64,000 bases of DNA, taken from NCBI GenBank assembly GCA_964604675.1, contig CAZSAT010000008.1, forward strand, positions 1 through 64,000. Reading direction: 5' to 3'. Positions 17,601 to 25,257 of this stretch are shown piece after piece (position 1 is the first letter of the stretch; each line of letters begins with the position of its first letter). The notes under the pieces are model-generated. The model ran no database searches, was not told the origin of the DNA, and was given only the letters and a program-made list of their open reading frames with translations. The DNA is from CAZSAT01 sp964604675 (lineage in GTDB: Bacteria > Myxococcota_A > UBA796 > CAJQPC01). The translations under genes were made by a program, and so were the position numbers.

Positions 17601-18631
17601 TGCGGGGGCAGGGCGTGCTGGGCGCGGCGAGCGTGTGGCCCACCGTGCTGGAGTTCGGCGCCGTGGACGCGGGCGACGACGCGAGCCGCACCTTGACGCT
17701 GCAGAACGACGGCTCGATGCCGCTTCAGCTCACGGCGGCCAGCTCCAACAGCGCCGCGTTCGAGGTCGAAGCCAGCCTGCCGGTGACCCTGGAGGTGGGC
17801 GGCGCCCTGGGGCTCGAGGTGGTGTTCACGGCGCCCGGCGACACGGCGGCGAGCGGCACGCTGAGCCTCGGGCTCGACGGGGCCTCGGTCACCGACGTCG
17901 TGCTGCGGGCCAACGACTGCGAGGGCGGCGACCCGCAGGCCTACGACGTGGACCTCGACGGCTTCACGAGCTGCGCCGGAGACTGCGACGACGGCGACGC
18001 GAGCACCCACCCCTCGGGCAGCGAGGTCGCCGACAACGAGGACCAGGACTGCGACGAGGTGGTGGACGAGGGCACGAGCGCCTACGACGACGACGGCGAC
18101 GGCTGGAACGAGGACCAGGGCGACTGCCACGACGGGGACGCCGAGGTGAGCCCGGGCGAAGACGAGGTCGACGGCAACGGGGTGGACGACGACTGCGACG
18201 GCGTGGTCGATGCCGGGGGCGAAGACCTCGACCTGGACGGCTACAGCAGCGAGGGCGGCGACTGCGACGACGGGGACGGAACGGCCTTCCCGGGCGCCAC
18301 CGAGGAGGCCGACGGCGCGGACGACGACTGCGACGGCGCGGTCGACGAGCACACGAGCGCGTCGGACGACGACGGCGACGGGTACAGCGAGGACGGCGGC
18401 GACTGCGACGACACCGACCCGGGCACCTACCCGGGCGCAGCGGAGTCCGAGGACTGGGCCGACGACGACTGCGACGGATCGGTCGACGAAGGCACCGACC
18501 ACGCCGACGACGACGGCGACGGCTACAGCGAGGACGGTGGGGACTGCGACGACGCCGACAGCGCCGTCAGCCCGGCCGCGTACGACCCGCCCCAGGACGG
18601 CGTGGACTGGGACTGCGACGGGAGTGATTAG
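14690..18631 (+). CDS. MopE-like calcium/metal-binding repeat protein, apparent fusion of two secreted proteins
   Basis: The protein has 1313 residues and a signal peptide (MTLLLALAAPAAAQ). Residues about 15-225 form a GATase1-like domain (AIFLIPGAAF, VQGGGRLVVTGDW). From about 227 to 820 there are about fifteen acidic repeats of the MopE type: DDDGDG, then GDCDDGD, then YPGA, then DCDGTVDE. At 824-851 the sequence CGC, a hydrophobic stretch and RRRRR form a MYXO-CTERM-like sorting tail, which should end a protein. The frame continues without a stop into a second lipoprotein-like signal (APFALVALPFLGAC, Cys863), an Ig-like beta region (about 870-1080) and seven more repeats to the end. So this looks like two genes joined in frame. 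Repeats probably bind calcium or copper. Confidence 0.88.
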   Translation: MTLLLALAAPAAAQDVYLYYNNGPGYALGAAVADVEDALTDVGADVFSSSSTTWPTNYTGVKLAIFLIPGAAFSASQSAALQTFVQGGGRLVVTGDWATPPTGYGTDNDTVNDLLADIGSTMTIVDDAVSGSGCATTSTLAVDQLTDGVSSISIASSSTVSGGTAIVDYGADTIVAAENLAGASGSRPAYDVVVSGDTNVLLAGCANATTPGYNLTLWENLYVWGVCDVDGDDVFSDTCTGGTDCDDDDSSTYPGADETCDLDDDDCDGTVDEDAIDELTVYADDDGDGYGDASDDSDACSVSSGFVADDSDCDDGDSSVHPGAVEACDSVDEDCDSVVDEDPADGSTYYLDEDGDGYGSTTDTAYACSEGSGFVTDFTDCDDGDAAVNPAGTEACNGYDDDCDSDVDEAGATGESTWYLDGDGDDYGNAAASTDACDEPSGYTDDATDCDDDDSAVYPGAVEVPYDGVDQDCDGDDVEDLDGDGEDSTAAGGTDCNDNDADVYTGASETTDGADEDCDGTVDEGTAVYDDDGDGFSEQGGDCSDSNADVSPAGVESCNAVDDDCDDVVDEDTDCSDDDGDGASEDEGDCNDGDPDVGTEATEIDGNGVDDDCDGVVDGDAFDEDGDGYHVDGDDCDDDDASVYPGAEEEPDGVDDDCDEVIDEGTTASDDDDDGWTEDEGDCWDDDPSVNPDAEETADGVDEDCDGLVDEGGAHVDDDGDGFSEESGDCDDGDAEVSPAATEVENGLDDDCDDAVDEGTEDVDGDGYSEADGDCDDGNGWIRPGLAEMCDGVDNDCDGEVDEGCGRDTGEVTSGAFDDGKSTCGCAGAGSTGWLALVGALGLLRRRRRAPFALVALPFLGACGSDVTVVAEEAVLEVTPGLQDLDQVPVGEAVDFRFQLDCTAGGSVDIASIDLLDVQGDSFELIAFPDAVGEGTPEYIDLRYTPSGEGYHLAVLTITSDASGSQVEREVRGQGVLGAASVWPTVLEFGAVDAGDDASRTLTLQNDGSMPLQLTAASSNSAAFEVEASLPVTLEVGGALGLEVVFTAPGDTAASGTLSLGLDGASVTDVVLRANDCEGGDPQAYDVDLDGFTSCAGDCDDGDASTHPSGSEVADNEDQDCDEVVDEGTSAYDDDGDGWNEDQGDCHDGDAEVSPGEDEVDGNGVDDDCDGVVDAGGEDLDLDGYSSEGGDCDDGDGTAFPGATEEADGADDDCDGAVDEHTSASDDDGDGYSEDGGDCDDTDPGTYPGAAESEDWADDDCDGSVDEGTDHADDDGDGYSEDGGDCDDADSAVSPAAYDPPQDGVDWDCDGSD
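15371..17100 (+). repeat. First block of DxDxDG/CDGxVDE repeats
   Basis: Coding repeats of roughly 35-60 codons, each with the order DDDGDGY, GDCDDGD, hydrophobic-PGA, and DDDCDGxVDE. DNA identity between units is diluted by codon variation, but GAC and GGC codons dominate. They encode the metal-binding repeats of the protein at 14690-18631. Confidence 0.85.
17942..18630 (+). repeat. Second block of DxDxDG/CDGxVDE repeats
   Basis: About seven repeats of the same kind as the first block, separated from it by the internal sorting-signal and lipobox junction and a beta-rich region. The shared repeat type supports the two halves having been related, independent secreted proteins. Confidence 0.8.
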
Positions 18632-18648
18632 CGGTAGGGCTCTCTGAA

Positions 18649-18670
18649 GGGGGGCCCTCATAGGCCCCCC
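18649..18670 (+). terminator. Strong GC hairpin after the MopE-like gene
   Basis: GGGGGGCC and GGCCCCCC pair across a CTCATA loop, 18 nt past the stop at 18631. A second hairpin (GCGCGCC-TGT-GGCGCGC) follows at 18674-18690. No long T tract is present. Confidence 0.6.
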
Positions 18671-18732
18671 TACGCGCGCCTGTGGCGCGCTGACCCCCCA
18701 TCTTAGGTGTGGGCTGGCGCCGCCTGCACGCT

Positions 18733-18765
18733 CCCGCTTCCCTGGCCCTTTGGGCGGGAAGCGGG
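18733..18765 (-). terminator. Hairpin downstream of the DUF1697 gene
   Basis: A perfect 10-bp stem (CCCGCTTCCC with GGGAAGCGGG) and 13-nt loop lies 25 nt past the minus-strand stop at 18790. It faces the plus-strand hairpin at 18649-18670 from the other side of this convergent junction. Confidence 0.55.
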
Positions 18766-18789
18766 GCATGTTCCTCTGAAGGCGGGGCC

Positions 18790-19287
18790 TCAGAGGGTGA
18801 GCAGCTTTCCCACGGTGCGCCAGTTTCTTGCGGTGGCTGTACAACCCAGCTGCTTCTCGAACCAGCCGATGGTCAGCTTGCTCATGTGGCTCGCGACGCC
18901 GTAGCGCACGTAGATCACGTCGCCGTGAACCTCGAACACGTCGCCCGGGGAGCGGTTCGGGTCCAGCGCCGAGCCGTCGACCACGCGGTCGAGGAAGATC
19001 AGGTGCAGCATCTTGTCGTCGACCGGCAGCGGGTTCGCCGCCATCGCCGCCGCCACCTGCTCGCGGGTGCGCACCACCACGGGCACGCGCAGGCCGAAGC
19101 GCGCCTCGATGCCCGCGCGCAGGCGCTCGGCCACCTCGCCCTCGGCGTCGAAGGCCACGTTGCCCGACTGGATGTAGGTCTTGGCGTCACCGAAGCCGAG
19201 CTCGGCGCAGAGCGCGCGCAGCTCGGCCATCGGCAGCTTGTTGTGGCCGCCGACGTTGATGCCGCGCAACAGAGCGATGGTCCGCAT
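18790..19287 (-). CDS. DUF1697 family protein
   Basis: The protein has 165 residues. The ATG at 19287 is preceded by a near-perfect AGGAGG. The start (MRTIALLRGINVGGHNKLPM) and the LRALCAELGF-GDAKTYIQSGNVAF motif are diagnostic of DUF1697. The expected C-terminal SKLTIGWFEKQLG and ARNWRTVGKLL segments are also present. Its biochemical role is not known. It lies divergently from dnaX with 42 nt between the starts. Confidence 0.92.
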   Translation of the reverse strand: MRTIALLRGINVGGHNKLPMAELRALCAELGFGDAKTYIQSGNVAFDAEGEVAERLRAGIEARFGLRVPVVVRTREQVAAAMAANPLPVDDKMLHLIFLDRVVDGSALDPNRSPGDVFEVHGDVIYVRYGVASHMSKLTIGWFEKQLGCTATARNWRTVGKLLTL

Positions 19288-19329
19288 GCGCCCTCCTATC
19301 GGCCGGTGCGTGCGGTTACCCCCTTTTGC

Positions 19330-21408
19330 ATGAGCTACCAGGCCATCGCCCGGAAGTGGCGCCCGACGACCTTCGAGGAGATCGCCGGGCAGGGCCACGT
19401 CACACGCACCCTGCAGAACGCCCTGCGTCTGAAGCGCATCCACCACGCGCTCTTGTTCACCGGCGCGCGCGGGGTGGGAAAGACCACCGCGGCGCGTACC
19501 ATGGCCCGCTGCCTGAACTGCAAGCAGGGCCCCACACCCACCCCGTGCGGCGAATGCACGAGCTGCGTCGAGGTGCTCGGCGGCCGCTCGCCGGATGTCG
19601 TGGAGATCGACGGCGCGTCGAACAACTCCGTCAACGACGTGCGCGAGCTGCGCGACACGGTGCACTACCCCCCGCAGTCCGGCAGCTACCGCGTCTACAT
19701 CATCGACGAGGTGCACATGCTCTCCACCGGGGCCTTCAACGCGCTGTTGAAGACCCTGGAGGAGCCGCCGCCGCACGTGGTGTTCATCTTCGCCACCACC
19801 GAGCCGCAGAAGATCCCGGACACCGTGCTCTCCCGGGTGCAGCGCTTCGACTTCAAGCGCATCCCCGCCAAGGTCGTGGTGGAGCGCCTGCGGCGCATCT
19901 CGGAGTCCGAAGGGCTCTCGATCAGCGACGAGGGCCTGCGGCTCATCGCCCGCGCGGGCGAAGGCTCCATGCGCGACAGCCAGTCGCTGCTCGACCAGGT
20001 CATCGCCTTCTCCGGCGAGTCGGTCAGCGACCAGGAGGTCGGCGAGATCCTGGGCCTCGTCGATCGCGGCCTGCTCCACGGCATGCTCGGCGGGCTGATC
20101 GAGGGCGACCCCGCTCGCTGCCTCGACGCGATCGCCACCGTGCACGACTACGGCTACGAGATGTCGCAGTTCACCGAAGAGCTCCTCGAGCTGCTCCGGA
20201 ACGCGGCCCTCGTGGTGCTCTCCCCGGAAGCCCGGAAGCACCTCGACGCACCGGAAGAAGAGATCACCCAGCTCGCCGCGCTCTGTGAAGGCGTGCCGGT
20301 CGATGTCTTCTCGCGCTGGTTCGATGCCCTGTTGGAGGTGCACGACCAGGTGAGCCGCTCCACCCGGCCGCGGCTGGTGCTGGAGATGGCCGTGGCGCGG
20401 CTCGCCGGTGTGCGGCCCGTGCAGCCGATCGACAAGCTGCTCGAGCGGCTGGAGCAGCTCGAGAAGAAGCTCCGCAGCGGGGGCCCTCGGGGCGGCGGTG
20501 GCGGCGGGGGTCCGCGCCCGTCGGGCCGCTTCTCGGCGCCGCGTGTCTCCCCGCGTCCCGACCAACGCACCCAGTCCACCCAGTCCACCCAGTCCACGCA
20601 CGCCGCGCCGCCCAACGCGCCCCGAGGCCAGGCCCTGGCGTTCAGCGCGCCCGCCCCGAGGCCGGAAGCGGTGTCCCAGCCCGAGCCCACCCCGGTCGTG
20701 CAGGCGGAGCCCATCGCGGAACCCCCGCACGCGGCCGCGCCGCTCTTCGCCGAGGCGCCGAGCAGGCCGGAGCCCGCCGTGGCTGCGCCCGCCCCGGCGC
20801 CGCCCGAGCCGTCTGCGGCCGCACACCCCGAGCCCGTCGCCGCCCAGCCCGCGCAGGTCGACCCCGAGCCGGCTGCCGCCCAGCCCGCACCGGTCGAAGC
20901 TCGGCCGGTCGAGCCCGAGCCTCTCGCTGCGCCGCCCGAGCCGGTGGCCGCGCAGCCCGAGCCGCTACCTGCCGAACCCGCACCGCCTGCGCTCGCGCTC
21001 CACACCGACAACGAAGCCCGCTACGCCAGCTTCCTCGACGAGCTGAAGGGCGATCCGACGATCCGCATGGTCGTCGAGGACTCGGTCTTCAGCGGCATCC
21101 GCGACGGTGTGCTGACGGTCGGCTTCCCCACGGACTTCCGGCTCGACCACTGCCGGCAGCTGATGAGCCACCCCAAGGTGATCGCTGCGGCACGCCAGGT
21201 GTTCGACGTCACCGCGCTCGAGGCCTTGCCCCGCGAAGACGAGCACCGCCGCACGCGCACCGAGCGCCGCGCGGCTCGCCTGAAGGAACACGAAGAGGAG
21301 CTGTGGGTGCACGCCCGCGCCGATGCCGGCATCACGCTCCTGCTCGACGAGCTCGGCGGTGAGCTCACCGCCCTCGAACCCCTCTCCCTCCCCGAGGACC
21401 TCCCATGA
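19330..21408 (+). CDS. dnaX: DNA polymerase III subunits tau/gamma
   Basis: The protein has 692 residues and is the clamp-loader ATPase of the replicase. The AAA+ module (about 1-370) has Walker A GARGVGKT (45-52), a zinc-binding cluster of five cysteines between 61 and 79, Walker B IIDEVHML, and the sensor region. A Pro/Ala/Glu-rich linker follows (about 395-560), including three TQS units encoded by a 9-bp tandem repeat. A C-terminal domain from about 560 fits the tau-specific part. I looked for an A-rich slippery site for a short gamma form and did not find one. Its last 4 nt overlap the YbaB start. Confidence 0.96.
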   Translation: MSYQAIARKWRPTTFEEIAGQGHVTRTLQNALRLKRIHHALLFTGARGVGKTTAARTMARCLNCKQGPTPTPCGECTSCVEVLGGRSPDVVEIDGASNNSVNDVRELRDTVHYPPQSGSYRVYIIDEVHMLSTGAFNALLKTLEEPPPHVVFIFATTEPQKIPDTVLSRVQRFDFKRIPAKVVVERLRRISESEGLSISDEGLRLIARAGEGSMRDSQSLLDQVIAFSGESVSDQEVGEILGLVDRGLLHGMLGGLIEGDPARCLDAIATVHDYGYEMSQFTEELLELLRNAALVVLSPEARKHLDAPEEEITQLAALCEGVPVDVFSRWFDALLEVHDQVSRSTRPRLVLEMAVARLAGVRPVQPIDKLLERLEQLEKKLRSGGPRGGGGGGGPRPSGRFSAPRVSPRPDQRTQSTQSTQSTHAAPPNAPRGQALAFSAPAPRPEAVSQPEPTPVVQAEPIAEPPHAAAPLFAEAPSRPEPAVAAPAPAPPEPSAAAHPEPVAAQPAQVDPEPAAAQPAPVEARPVEPEPLAAPPEPVAAQPEPLPAEPAPPALALHTDNEARYASFLDELKGDPTIRMVVEDSVFSGIRDGVLTVGFPTDFRLDHCRQLMSHPKVIAAARQVFDVTALEALPREDEHRRTRTERRAARLKEHEEELWVHARADAGITLLLDELGGELTALEPLSLPEDLP
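20569..20595 (+). repeat. Three 9-bp tandem repeats in dnaX
   Basis: Three exact copies of ACCCAGTCC encode TQS x3 in the DnaX linker. Such a short repeat can change copy number by slippage without shifting the frame. Confidence 0.75.
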
Positions 21409-21722
21409 TGGACCAGCTCGGCCCGCTCCTCGCGGGCTTCCAGCAGAACATGGCCAAGGTGAAGGCCGAAGCGGCCGCCACCGAGCACGAAGGCACCGCC
21501 GGCGGCGGTCTGGTGACTGTGCGCGTCAACGGCGAGAACCAGATCCTGAAGGTCAGCATCTCGCCGGACGCGGCCGACGACGTCGAGATGCTCGAGGACC
21601 TCGTCGTCGCCGCCACCAACGACGCCCTGCGTCGCGCCCGCGAGCACACCGCCGCTGCCATGCAGGAGCTCCTGGGCGGGCTGCCCATCCCCCCCGGCAT
21701 GTTGCCGCCCGGCCTGTTGTAG
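21405..21722 (+). CDS. ybaB: YbaB/EbfC family nucleoid-associated DNA-binding protein
   Basis: The protein has 105 residues, the usual size. It has an N-terminal helix with coiled-coil character, the GGGLVTVRVNGENQILKVSI strand region and a C-terminal LVVAATNDALRRARE helix, all typical of the family. The start overlaps dnaX by ATGA, and recR follows 22 nt later. This dnaX-ybaB-recR order is conserved widely in bacteria. The protein forms dimers that bind DNA non-specifically. Confidence 0.94.
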   Translation: MMDQLGPLLAGFQQNMAKVKAEAAATEHEGTAGGGLVTVRVNGENQILKVSISPDAADDVEMLEDLVVAATNDALRRAREHTAAAMQELLGGLPIPPGMLPPGLL

Positions 21723-21744
21723 CCGGCGAGCGAGGAGCCCACCC

Positions 21745-22326
21745 GTGGACCCGATCCGGCGCGCCGTCGTGCAGCTGTCCCGGCTGCCCGGAATCGGCGA
21801 GAAGACCGCCCAGCGGCTGGTGTGGTGGCTGCTCCGCCAGCCGGCAGAGCTCCTGCACGAGCTGGCCGAGGCGGTGGTGGGCCTGGAGGGCAGCGTGCAG
21901 GAATGCGAGCTGTGCCACACCTGGTGCGCGGGGGAGCTGTGCCACACCTGCCAGGACCCGAACCGCGACGCGCGCCAGGTCTGCGTGATCGAGCGTCCGC
22001 AGGACCTGAGCGCGATCGAGCGCTCCGGCGAGTACCGCGGCCGGTACCACGTGCTGCACGGCGCCATCAGCCCCTTGGACGGCGTGGGCCCCGACGAGCT
22101 GCGCATCCGCACGCTGCTGGCGCGGTGCTCCGACCTCGACGAGGTGATCCTCGCCACCGACCCCGACGTGGAGGGCGACGCCACGGCGCTGTACCTCGCC
22201 CGCCTCTTGAAGCCCCTGGGGGTCCGCGTCAGCCGGCTCGCCCACGGGATCGCGGTCGGCACGGAGATCGAGTACGCGGACCGGGTGTCGCTCGTGCGAG
22301 CCTTGGAGCACCGCCGCGACATGTGA
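21745..22326 (+). CDS. recR: Recombination mediator RecR
   Basis: The protein has 193 residues from a GTG. It helps load RecA at gaps with RecF and RecO. An N-terminal helix-hairpin-helix (LSRLPGIGEKTAQRL) precedes a four-cysteine zinc site (Cys54, Cys57, Cys66, Cys69). A Toprim domain (about 78-170) contains the ATDPDVEGDATALYL acidic motif, and the C-terminus reads SRLAHGIAVGTEIEYAD. All parts match the family, and the neighbourhood (dnaX, ybaB) is the conserved one. Confidence 0.96.
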   Translation: MDPIRRAVVQLSRLPGIGEKTAQRLVWWLLRQPAELLHELAEAVVGLEGSVQECELCHTWCAGELCHTCQDPNRDARQVCVIERPQDLSAIERSGEYRGRYHVLHGAISPLDGVGPDELRIRTLLARCSDLDEVILATDPDVEGDATALYLARLLKPLGVRVSRLAHGIAVGTEIEYADRVSLVRALEHRRDM

Positions 22327-22332
22327 GGCCGC

Positions 22333-23691
22333 TTGAAGGACACCGACCAGATCCACATCAGCTTCGACGAAGAGACCTCCCCCGAGGTCGGCTGGGACGC
22401 GGCCGGCAGCTTCGACCTCACCCAGGACATCGAGCCCGCCTGGCTGCCCGCCGAGCCCGACAGCTTCCAGGCCGCCGGGCTGCGGGACTCCGCGGTCGAG
22501 CAGCTGGTGCTCAAGGTGTTGCTCGAGTCGCCCGGGCTCACCGGCAACGAGGTCGCGCGCCGCATCGCGCTGCACCCCGGTCCGGTCCGCGCCCAGCTCC
22601 AGGACCTGAAGCGGCGCATGCTCCTGGTCCACGCCCGCGGCAGCGCGGCAGGCGACTTCCACTTCGACCTCGCCGAGGCCGGGCGGCAGAAGGCCGTGCA
22701 CCTCCGCGACGCGTGCCCCTACGCGGGGCCGGCGCCGGTGTCGTTGGAGCACTGGCAACAGAGCGTGTGGTCCCAGTCCATCACCCGCGAGGCCCCCGAC
22801 AGCTCCCACCTCGAGCGCGCCTTCGGCGACCTGCAGGTGGACGGCGATCTGCTCGGGCAGCTCGGGCCGGCCATGAACGCGGGCCGTGGCTGCTTCATGT
22901 TCGGCAACTCCGGCAACGGCAAGACCAGCTTCGCCCTCCGCATGATCGCGGCCTACGACACCAGCGTCTACATCCCTCACACCGTGATGATGAACGGCAC
23001 GGTGGTCCAGATCTACGACCCCGCCGTGCACAAGGCCGTTCCGCAGGCCGACGACGACGATGCCTTCGGCCGGAAGCGTGTCGATCGGCGCTGGGTGCAG
23101 ATCCGCCGTCCTGTCGTGGTCGCCGGTGGCGAGCTCACCCTCGACAGCCTGGAGCTGGAGGTGACCGGGCCGGGCCTGTGCGAAGCGCCGCTGCAGGTGA
23201 AGGCCAACACCGGCATCCTCGTGATCGACGACTTCGGGAGGCAGGCCGTGGAGCCCGCCGCGCTCTTGAACCGCTGGATCGTGCCGCTGGAGAACAAGGT
23301 CGACTACCTGCGCACGCCCAACGGCCGGAAGCTTCAGGTGCCCTTCGACACGATGCTGGTCATCTCCACCAACCTCGACCCGAAGGACCTGGTCGACGAG
23401 GCCTTCCTCCGGCGCCTGCCCTACAAGGTGCGCTTCCACGACCCGAACCCCGAGCAGTTCCGCCGGCTCATGCTGTCGGAGGCCGAGAAGATGGGCTTCT
23501 ACCCGGAGGAGGAACCCGTCGACTGGCTCGTGCAGAGCTGGTACCTCGAGAAGGGCCGGCCCATGCGCTACTGCCATCCTCGCGACCTGCTGCTCCAGGT
23601 CCGGCACCGCTGCCTCTACCACGGGCGCCCCCTGGAGCTGACCCGGGACACCCTCGACGATGCGGCCAGAGCCTACTTCACGCTGCTGTGA
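22333..23691 (+). CDS. AAA+ ATPase with winged-helix-like N-terminus, unknown role
   Basis: The protein has 452 residues from a TTG 6 nt after recR. Residues about 53-100 look like a winged-helix DNA-binding fold (VEQLVLKVLLES, ALHPGPVRAQLQDLKRRMLL). The ATPase core has Walker A GNSGNGKT (191-198), Walker B ILVIDDFGR near 310, sensor 1 TNLDPK and an arginine-finger-like FLRRLPYKV. The overall pattern resembles RavA/MoxR- or IstB-like ATPases, but I cannot name the family. Tight linkage to recR suggests expression with DNA repair genes, not necessarily a shared function. Confidence 0.82.
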   Translation: MKDTDQIHISFDEETSPEVGWDAAGSFDLTQDIEPAWLPAEPDSFQAAGLRDSAVEQLVLKVLLESPGLTGNEVARRIALHPGPVRAQLQDLKRRMLLVHARGSAAGDFHFDLAEAGRQKAVHLRDACPYAGPAPVSLEHWQQSVWSQSITREAPDSSHLERAFGDLQVDGDLLGQLGPAMNAGRGCFMFGNSGNGKTSFALRMIAAYDTSVYIPHTVMMNGTVVQIYDPAVHKAVPQADDDDAFGRKRVDRRWVQIRRPVVVAGGELTLDSLELEVTGPGLCEAPLQVKANTGILVIDDFGRQAVEPAALLNRWIVPLENKVDYLRTPNGRKLQVPFDTMLVISTNLDPKDLVDEAFLRRLPYKVRFHDPNPEQFRRLMLSEAEKMGFYPEEEPVDWLVQSWYLEKGRPMRYCHPRDLLLQVRHRCLYHGRPLELTRDTLDDAARAYFTLL

Positions 23692-23709
23692 TCCCGGCTC
23701 GCCCGTCCG

Positions 23710-25164
23710 TCACGGCTCGATGCGGACCTCGAAGCAGCCCGCCTCGTCGGTCGTGGTCGTGGCCAGCACCTCGTCGCCGCGTCGCACGTCGATGGGTGTG
23801 TAGGCCAGCTCGCCGGCGTCGCTGTCGACGCAGCCGCTGAGGGCGTCGCCCTGCACCAGCGGGAGCTGGCCGACGTCGTCCGTGCTCAGCTGGAAGTGCG
23901 TCAGCGCTGCGTCCACGTCCTCGGGCGGGTGAACGGTCCACCGGAGCTCGCCTTCCGCGGCGTCCACGCGGAAGGTTCCCGAGGCATCGGTGCGCGCCTC
24001 GTAGATGTAGCCGTCGAAGCCCAGCTCGGCGGCCTGCACGACCGCGTTCTGGAGAGGCTCGCCGCTGGGGCTCGTCACCACGCCTTCGGCGGTCGGGCGC
24101 GCCTCCAGGAAGAGCTGACCGAGGTCGTCGTGGTCGTTCAGCGTCCAGGTCTGCTCCAGCAGGCGCGGGCCCTCCGAGCCCTGGTAGTCGGGGATCAACT
24201 CGACCTCGTACGTGCCCGCCACCACCCGCGCGGTGAAGGAGCCATTGCCGTCGGTCTCGGTCTCTGCCACGAGGCGGCCGGCGGTGTCCGACAGCGCGGT
24301 CGAGGTCAGGCGGACCTTCACGTCGTCCAGTGGTGAGCCGTCGTCGTCCACCACCCGGCCCGTGGCGCGGAGCGGCTCGCCCAAGCCGAAGGCCACGTCC
24401 ACGCGGGCTCCTTCGCTGTCGTCGTCGATCTGCAGCGAGCGCTCCTGGGTGGGCAGCCACGGGCGCGCGGTTCCGCCGTCCAAGCGCAGGGTCCAGGCGC
24501 CGTCGAGCGCTCGGAGCGACCAGGCACCGACCTCGTCGGTGACCACGGCCTGGCCGGCGAGCCCGCTGACGGGGTCGACCAGCTGCACCTCGACGCCGGC
24601 CATGGCGGCGCCGTCGGCGTCGGTGACCAGTCCGTAGACGGGCACGCCGTAGTCGATGTAGGTGTCGAGCCGGCCGTCGACGTCGAAGCTGGCATCGTGC
24701 AGGACGAGGAAGGGGATCTCCTCGTCGACGGCGGGCATGAAGGCCAGCTCGTAGCCCTGGCCCGGGAGCAGCCTCAGCTCGAAGCTCCCGTCCTCGGTGG
24801 TCAAGCCGGCCGCCATCGGGGTGTCGGGGACCTCCGCGGCGATCTCGGCTGCGAGGCCCGCCGTGCCTCCCGGAACGTTCGCGATCGCCGAGCGTTGGTT
24901 GGGCTGAAAGCCCGTGAGGTCGCCGACCAGCACGATGGGCGTGTCGACGAAGAGCGCGAGACCCTGGCCGCCCCCTGAGATGGTGAAGCTCTGCGGTGTC
25001 AGCTCGGCGTGGCTGTAGTCCGAGGGGTACACGTCGAGGGACAGGTCCTGATCGGTGGCCTCGGTGGGGTCTTGTCCTTCGGCCAGCTCGTACGAGGCCT
25101 CGTCCGACGAGCCACTGCACCCGGCGAGGAGCGAGAGGGTGACGGCGGCGAGCAGGGGGAGCAT
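23710..25164 (-). CDS. Lipoprotein with several carboxypeptidase-regulatory-like domains
   Basis: The protein has 484 residues and a lipoprotein signal (MLPLLAAVTLSLLAGC). A GTG at 25200 is a possible longer start, but neither has a clear ribosome site. Several beta-sandwich repeats of the CarboxypepD_reg type follow. Each has the order V-x-G-x-V-x-D-x-x-G, then L-x-V-x-L, then D-x-x-G-x-F, for example VYGLVTDADGAAMAGVEVQL, ATGRVVDDDGSPLDDVKVRL and AEGVVTSPSGEPLQNAVVQA. Such repeats are structural or binding modules. It is the last gene of a minus-strand run beginning at pilT. Confidence 0.82.
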   Translation of the reverse strand: MLPLLAAVTLSLLAGCSGSSDEASYELAEGQDPTEATDQDLSLDVYPSDYSHAELTPQSFTISGGGQGLALFVDTPIVLVGDLTGFQPNQRSAIANVPGGTAGLAAEIAAEVPDTPMAAGLTTEDGSFELRLLPGQGYELAFMPAVDEEIPFLVLHDASFDVDGRLDTYIDYGVPVYGLVTDADGAAMAGVEVQLVDPVSGLAGQAVVTDEVGAWSLRALDGAWTLRLDGGTARPWLPTQERSLQIDDDSEGARVDVAFGLGEPLRATGRVVDDDGSPLDDVKVRLTSTALSDTAGRLVAETETDGNGSFTARVVAGTYEVELIPDYQGSEGPRLLEQTWTLNDHDDLGQLFLEARPTAEGVVTSPSGEPLQNAVVQAAELGFDGYIYEARTDASGTFRVDAAEGELRWTVHPPEDVDAALTHFQLSTDDVGQLPLVQGDALSGCVDSDAGELAYTPIDVRRGDEVLATTTTDEAGCFEVRIEP

Positions 25165-25257
25165 GACCAGTGACCGTGCAATGCACGTGCCAGAGCCCAC
25201 GTCGAGCGATCGTGCGGAGCGCAGACCCGCTCAGCGAGCGGATCGGCGACACCGATG

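Noticed and set aside
15371..18630. Possible CRISPR or satellite array, because of dense short repeats.
   Set aside because: The repeats are in frame, vary in length and codon choice, and encode DxDxDG metal-binding units; there are no uniform repeats with unique spacers.
14099..18844. A 1581-codon open frame on the minus strand with apparent VAVVV repeats.
   Set aside because: It is the mirror image of the MopE-like repeats (GAC and GGC codons read backwards). The plus strand has the signal peptide, metal-binding motifs and stop.
19330..21408. Programmed frameshift in dnaX to make a short gamma subunit.
   Set aside because: No A-rich slippery heptamer with a downstream hairpin was seen; the linker is GC-rich.
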